Origin: Xylogone sp. PMI_703
Taxonomy: Eukaryota; Ascomycota; Leotiomycetes
NCBI GenBank assembly: GCA_021399445.1
Contig: JAJTUQ010000003.1
Coordinates: 1,798,001 to 1,862,000, forward strand
DNA: 64,000 bases
Reading direction: 5' to 3'
The notes below the pieces were generated by a model. That model ran no database searches. It had not been told where the DNA came from and was given only the letters and a program-made list of their open reading frames with translations. Position 1 is the stretch's first letter, and every line of letters starts with the position of its first letter. Positions 59,151-64,000 of the stretch are shown here, one piece after another. The translations under genes and the position numbers were made by a program.

Positions 59151-61546
59151 CTCTTTATCTTGGATTCTTTTGCTGTCGGTCAAGCGGTGATACTCATTAA
59201 TATTTAGGCCATCATCTGGGCCAGCCCTTAGTAGATAGATTTACCTTCCCAAAGCCAGCAGCTTGTCTAGAGAGTTACAGGAGAATATATAGCTTTTACG
59301 TTTTCAGAGTGGAGATCAGTGGTTCCATGACTACAGAAGCAGGTATTTCCACCAGTAGAACCTGATCCATCGTAAAGCTCAAATCCATGTATGGCAGCTA
59401 GGCTAGCTTTATTGCGCAGGTAGAATACCAATTCGGAATGTTTCTCGGGACTCGGTGTTAGTTTATTAAACTACCGACTTGATTATCGGAGCTTTTTAAG
59501 CTGTAGCCTGATTTATAAAGGATTAACGTGTACCTAATAGGTCCCCGCCGAGCCCTGCTTTATCCTCTTCCGTCAGCTTGCGGACCAACTTAAAAACTTA
59601 ATTTTACCTTATTTGTGGCTTCTGGGGTAAGCAATTCCGTATGGGGCCCCGGAAATCCAAACCCCGCATCTTGGTTGAACACAAATGGTATATCGGCCCG
59701 TTGTACTCAATACGAGCGATAAATCTCTACTCTTCCTGTCGGACAAGACGGAGTATGCCAATACAGCGCATTAGAAGCGGAGGGAGTTCAAATATCAAAA
59801 GGGGAAATAATGCTCACTAGATTTACGTTGAAGGGATGAAGCACTGGAGTGTAATTGACATTGAGAATTAATTTACCAGAAAGGTTCGACGATGAGTTAT
59901 TCAGCGCTGATATTCTATCCAAGAAACATCTGCCGGCCCGAATCTCGTTATCTCGAATATTTTTGACACCTTTTACAGACCACGAGGTGTACATACTATA
60001 AGCACTGACTTTCCCACCATCAAGTACTTGGTTAAGTTGAACTAGCGATGGAGATATTGATACTTCCCATTTGAATTCTCAAATAGCAGTTTCATTTTTA
60101 CGCTAGTTTACCGCTATACGACTGCAGAAGCAGCTCTATAGCCACCAAGCTGAAGTAAGGTGCTGCTGCGACACTCCCAAGTATCTTGAGAGTATCCGTA
60201 AATTTTGGCAGCCGAATCCCATGCCATAACTTTGATTCGATGTAAGGAAGTTCCTAGCATATGGATTTAGCAAAGAACCTCTGAGGGAAGGAATTGAGCC
60301 ATCGAAGCTATTGTAGAAGTTTCAACATGGTTGTAGCATGCAACTGCTTAAATAACTTTGAAAGTAATAGCAAAGTGGGCCTTAAAGAGTGTCAGTCACC
60401 CTCTTGGTCTAGATATATGAAATCTTGATTGTCGCATAACTTGTAGGCTATTTAAAGTAAAGTTCAGATATATTAACATTGCCCATTTGCTTTTAGCAGC
60501 TCCCTAGCTAACTCTAATCCCTCCAAGGTTGACTGCTAGACCCTTACTTAGTATTAGCTCTGGTCCGGTACATACAGCAGGCATCAATTTGGCGGGGAGC
60601 GGTCATAGCGATGAGAAATCTTTCTCAGTATTTGTTGATTTGTTATGATCGAGTTTAAATTTCGATATATGTGAATTCGAAGTTTTTAGGTTTAAGCTTT
60701 TAAGCGTTTTGTTTAGTGGCGGTTGCTGCTTACAGGCTGTACACTGGTAAGCCTGTAAGGATTTTCAGTTCTCATTCGCATCCTTTTTAAAACATCGACC
60801 GTAAACTCGTACGCTATCAGCTATAATCCGTATGATTATTTACCAGCTATTATAAACTTAGAATTTATTTTCTTAACCTATATCTCCGTTTAATGATTAT
60901 CCAGCTGAATAAGTATATTGAGCTAATTATAAGCCCGGTCAATTGACTAATCGGCCGGCTCATTGCCCCACGGGCCTAGAGTGGCATCTCTTTACTGATA
61001 TTAAACCTCAAATGCTTATCATTGTATGCATCAATGACCACCTAGTCAATATATAAATAACTAATATAGACTTTGATGACAAATTTGGCTATAATATGCA
61101 GTAGAATGAGAGATTGGTTAGTGGATGCACCAGCTTACTGCAAATGCAGAGCATTGGGCTCTTAGTCGGATGATCTTTAGCGGCCAGTTACGAATCGTGA
61201 TTTTTATAACCTCAAGGCTCAGCTACATATGTAATAAATATTAAGGCAAAGTGCACCATGCTGTCATACGTGTGGCGACCAATGAAAGTTGCTCATAATG
61301 ACCTAAGGCGGCAGGGTCAAAATGATTCGACAGTGGTAGCAGGCTGGGAGCAGTCTGCCTGATATCAGGCGAATTTCCAAGATTTGCCCACGCCTTTGCC
61401 TGACCCAGCGAACGGCTGAAAGAAGCTCCACGTCAGACGTGCAAGGCTTGTGATAATTCAACAAAATACTTATAAGCACAATATTAGTCGGAACGTGTGA
61501 TATCAGTAACTTTACTGTTTATCTTAGTTTTTCTCATTCGCTCAAA
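59151..61546. other. Long intergenic region, no gene seen
   Basis: About 2.4 kb between divergently transcribed genes. One short open frame (59788-59994 -) is featureless. Segments near 60,640-60,950 and 61,010-61,240 are AT-rich. No terminal repeats or transposase remnants were recognised. Confidence 0.35.
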
Positions 61547-62370
61547 ATGGTATGATTATCTCGGAAGATAGCAGGAATCCCTAAGGAGTTCTGAGGAAAG
61601 AGCTGACTAGTGTATCCGTGTAGGCTGAATCGCTGAGTAAAGAACAGATCGAGACATTTAGGGATGCTTTCACTCTCTTTGTATGAATCCTATTTCATTA
61701 TACCTTATTTGAGACAAAGGCTTGAGTGTGTGAAATATACCCCATAAATGCTAACAAAGCTGCCAAATCATTAGGACAAAGACGGCAATGGTTAGCTTTT
61801 ATCCTCTTCATTGACGCACCCGCCTGATGAATGTTAGTCAACTAACAGGACTGACTAGGCAAAATAAGTGCAAAAGAACTAGGATCTGTCATGAGGTCTC
61901 TCGGGCAAGCCCCCACAGAGACAGAACTGCAAGACCTCATTAGCGGAGTTGACACCGATAGAGATGGCGAAGTAGACTTTGAAGGTATGTAACTCTTCAA
62001 CCTGCATAGACCTTTATTTTATTAGGAGAACTGTTATTAAGGGAAGATAAATTGACTTATTGCACAGAATTCGTAACCATGATGGCTTACAAATCGGAGA
62101 AGCCCGACTTCGATAAGGAAATGAGACAGGCTTTCAGAGTCTTCGACCGTGATAATAGTGGCACAATCTCCTCGGAGGAGCTACGCCGAGTTCTGGCTTC
62201 CCTGGGAGAAAATTTGACAGACGAGCAAATAGATGAGCTGATGAAGGAGGCCGACCAAGATGGTGACGGAAAAATTGATTGTAAGTAGTTCGCCTCATGC
62301 ACCCCAATATCCGTAGGTCTTAACTGACCTGTATCAAGATTACGAGTTCTCTCAAATAATGACCAAATGA
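61547..62370 (+). CDS. Calmodulin-like EF-hand protein (calmodulin paralog)
   Basis: Exons 61547-61549 (the ATG alone), 61624-61680, 61775-61790 (16 nt), 61859-61984, 62068-62280 and 62339-62370 give 148 codons. All four EF-hand loops are intact: DKDGNGKISAKE (21-32), [12 protein letters not shown] (57-68), [12 protein letters not shown] (94-105) and [12 protein letters not shown] (130-141), at the same positions as in true calmodulin. Divergence is strong elsewhere: the central linker is [13 protein letters not shown], and the C-terminus is [11 protein letters not shown]. The exon borders (after Met1, after FTLF, after DKDGNG, before EF, inside DYYEF) mirror the intron layout of fungal calmodulin genes, pointing to gene duplication rather than retroposition. 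It is predicted to be a soluble Ca2+ sensor; partners are unknown. Confidence 0.92.
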
Positions 62371-62863
62371 GGATCTCACATTGGTTCTACAAAAGAGATG
62401 ATAGGAAGGAAACACGAATACTACCTAATTATGCTGTATTATGCTCCAGAAGGTTGCGGTTAGCTTTCACGCTATATTTCAAACCCCTTTATCGATCTCC
62501 TCCTTGTATAACTGGTTAGCATAGTACATGAAGAGAGTGAGATCCAAGTTCACAGAAATGCAGAGATTATCATCTTACACCATACTTTACACCACGCCAT
62601 CTGAGACAAGATATGGGTCCCCTTCTGTATCTCGTAATCCAGCATTAACTTGGTTCAGCACTGATATTACACGCCAATCACATCGATAACTCGATTTCAG
62701 TCCAAAGGCTACTTTAAGTGTTATCGGCACTACTTTGATTGAATAACATGTGTCAACATAATTTGAAATACATGTATGATTTAAGCTTGAAAGTAAGAGC
62801 CATTCTATTTGTGTCTGTGAAATCCTTCATATGCCTTCAATACCATCGAAATCTAACATGCTG
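62371..62863. other. Convergent intergenic spacer
   Basis: About 490 bp between convergent stops; AT-rich and without a supported gene. Confidence 0.35.
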
Positions 62864-63889
62864 CTACAATGCCGGAGTATCAGCAAAAAGATTGGGTAAC
62901 ATAAAAGCCGGATACCGCTCGCCTTGGAGGGCAGCCTTCTCTGCAAGCTCTCTGATGGCTTGATTTTCATCGTCGCTAATAGTAATTTCCAGAGCCTGCA
63001 TGTTCTCATTGAATCTGCCAATATTTGTAGTTCCAGGAATAGGAAAGATATCCGGTCCTTGAGCAAGCACCCATGCCAAGGTTAGCTGACTAGGAGTACA
63101 TCCTTTTTTCTTTGCTAGAGCGCCGATACTATCAACCAGCTCCAAGCACTTCGGGAAGTTCTCCTCTGAAAACCTTGGTATGAAGCGGCGGAAGTCGTTT
63201 TCTGGAAAATCATTTGGAGATCGAAATTTGCCGGTCAAGAGGCCCCTTCCTAAGGGGCTATAGGCAACAACGGCGACTCCAAGCTCTCGGCATGTTTGTA
63301 TAAGATTGATGTTTGGATGCTCGATATCCATGAAAAAGGGCGAATACTCAAGCTGCACGGCAGTAATAGGGTGAACCTTGTACGCTCGTCTCAATGATTC
63401 TGCGGAGCATTCACTAAGCCCGAGGTATTTGATTTTCCCTTCTTCTTTCAGCTTCGCCATGGCTTGGACGGTCTTTTCAATAGGAACGGTAGTATCGAGT
63501 CGGTGGCAGTAATACAGATCAATCGTCGACACACCGAGCCTTTTCAGACTCTTTTCGCAGGCTTGTTGGACATATTCCGGATCTCCCCTAACAATTACCG
63601 TTCCATCTGGTTGAAGTACGTTCCCAAATTTAGTCGCCAAGAAGATATTTTCCCTTTTCCCTGGGCGAGACTTGAACCATTTTCCAAGTAAATCTTCGCT
63701 GTCCCCATAGATGTCAGCGCTGTCCCAGAAGCGCTCTCCTGAGTCGTAAATAGCATCAAGGACAGCAAAACGCTCTGCATCTGGCATGGGAGCACCATAT
63801 GCAGTTGAGAGTCCCATTAAACCGTATCCGAGGCGATCAACAACGGGGCCATCTTTGCCAAGCTGGGCTACCTTTTTGACGTTTGGCAT
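62864..63889 (-). CDS. Aldo/keto reductase (YakC/pyridoxal-reductase-like)
   Basis: Single-exon 341-residue cytosolic NADPH-dependent reductase with a TIM-barrel fold. The start at 63889 gives VVDRLGYGLMGLSTAYG, the usual first strand. The catalytic tetrad is visible: Asp and Tyr in FWDSADIYGDSE, Lys in LATKFGN, and His in YYCHRLD. VAYSPLGRGLLTGKF and PIPGTTNIGRFNENMQAL bind the cofactor phosphate end. The sequence style is that of the fungal/bacterial AKR8/AKR13 group (pyridoxal reductase or YakC). It probably reduces aldehydes, but the substrate cannot be read. The promoter lies at the right edge of the window. Confidence 0.93.
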   Translation of the reverse strand: MPNVKKVAQLGKDGPVVDRLGYGLMGLSTAYGAPMPDAERFAVLDAIYDSGERFWDSADIYGDSEDLLGKWFKSRPGKRENIFLATKFGNVLQPDGTVIVRGDPEYVQQACEKSLKRLGVSTIDLYYCHRLDTTVPIEKTVQAMAKLKEEGKIKYLGLSECSAESLRRAYKVHPITAVQLEYSPFFMDIEHPNINLIQTCRELGVAVVAYSPLGRGLLTGKFRSPNDFPENDFRRFIPRFSEENFPKCLELVDSIGALAKKKGCTPSQLTLAWVLAQGPDIFPIPGTTNIGRFNENMQALEITISDDENQAIRELAEKAALQGERYPAFMLPNLFADTPAL

Positions 63890-64000
63890 GGTGATAATTG
63901 ATCAATGTATATTGGATTATGATTTAAGCAATGCAATATCTGGACTGTTCTGAGGAAGGAGAGGTTGCTAATTTATAGATGCGCCCGCCCATTTCAGCTG

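Overview
The window is nuclear DNA from a filamentous ascomycete fungus (Pezizomycotina). Almost every gene is split by short introns (about 46-90 nt) with GT...AG ends and CTAAC/CTGAC-like branch sites. The families are also typically fungal: a HET-domain protein, an NLR-type NTPase, APC permeases, a CAP59 glycosyltransferase, GMC and BBE oxidases, and GH16 and GH95 hydrolases. Exon joins given here were worked out by hand from splice signals and reading-frame continuity; the final lengths all divide by three. No transposon, rRNA, tRNA or CRISPR could be supported.

Layout. 0.8-2.6 kb: GABA-type APC permease (+). 2.9-5.3 kb: HET-domain protein (-). 7.1-9.9 kb: PNP/NB-ARC/TPR NLR (-) with an in-frame stop near its start. 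10.8-11.6 kb: N-terminal protein methyltransferase (-). 12.4-13.4 kb: extended SDR reductase (-). 14.1-15.9 kb: six-exon MFS transporter (-). 17.0-18.3 kb: CAP59-type glycosyltransferase (-). 19.1-20.2 kb: cell-surface sensor-like protein (+). 21.4-22.6 kb: O-fucosyltransferase-like protein (-). 24.5-26.4 kb: secreted BBE-type FAD oxidase (+). 28.9-31.0 kb: GMC alcohol oxidase (+). 31.2-35.8 kb: three hydrophilic proteins (-). 36.5-39.6 kb: divergently transcribed FAD amine-oxidase-like protein and SAM methyltransferase. 39.8-42.7 kb: two multi-pass membrane proteins. 43.7-45.6 kb: choline/GABA-type permease (-). 46.9-48.1 kb: GH16 glucanase (-). 50.0-50.7 kb: small secreted cysteine-containing preproprotein (+). 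51.1-55.2 kb: two more APC permeases (-). 56.2-59.2 kb: eleven-exon GH95 fucosidase (-). 61.5-62.4 kb: calmodulin-like protein (+). 62.9-63.9 kb: aldo/keto reductase (-).

How the genes fit together. The region reads as an accessory, environment-facing segment. It carries nonself recognition (HET and NLR as near neighbours), nitrogen/amine uptake (four APC permeases, three of them within 12 kb), glycan breakdown and cell-surface glycosylation, and oxidoreductases. No polyketide, peptide or terpene synthase is visible, so no classical biosynthetic cluster can be claimed. The closest thing to a functional module is the head-to-head FAD oxidoreductase/methyltransferase pair at 36.5-39.6 kb. Several genes show signs of decay or unusual splicing: a nonsense codon in the NLR, a 24-nt stop-containing insert in the BBE oxidase, a lost AG acceptor in one permease, and a GC-AG intron in the GH95 gene.
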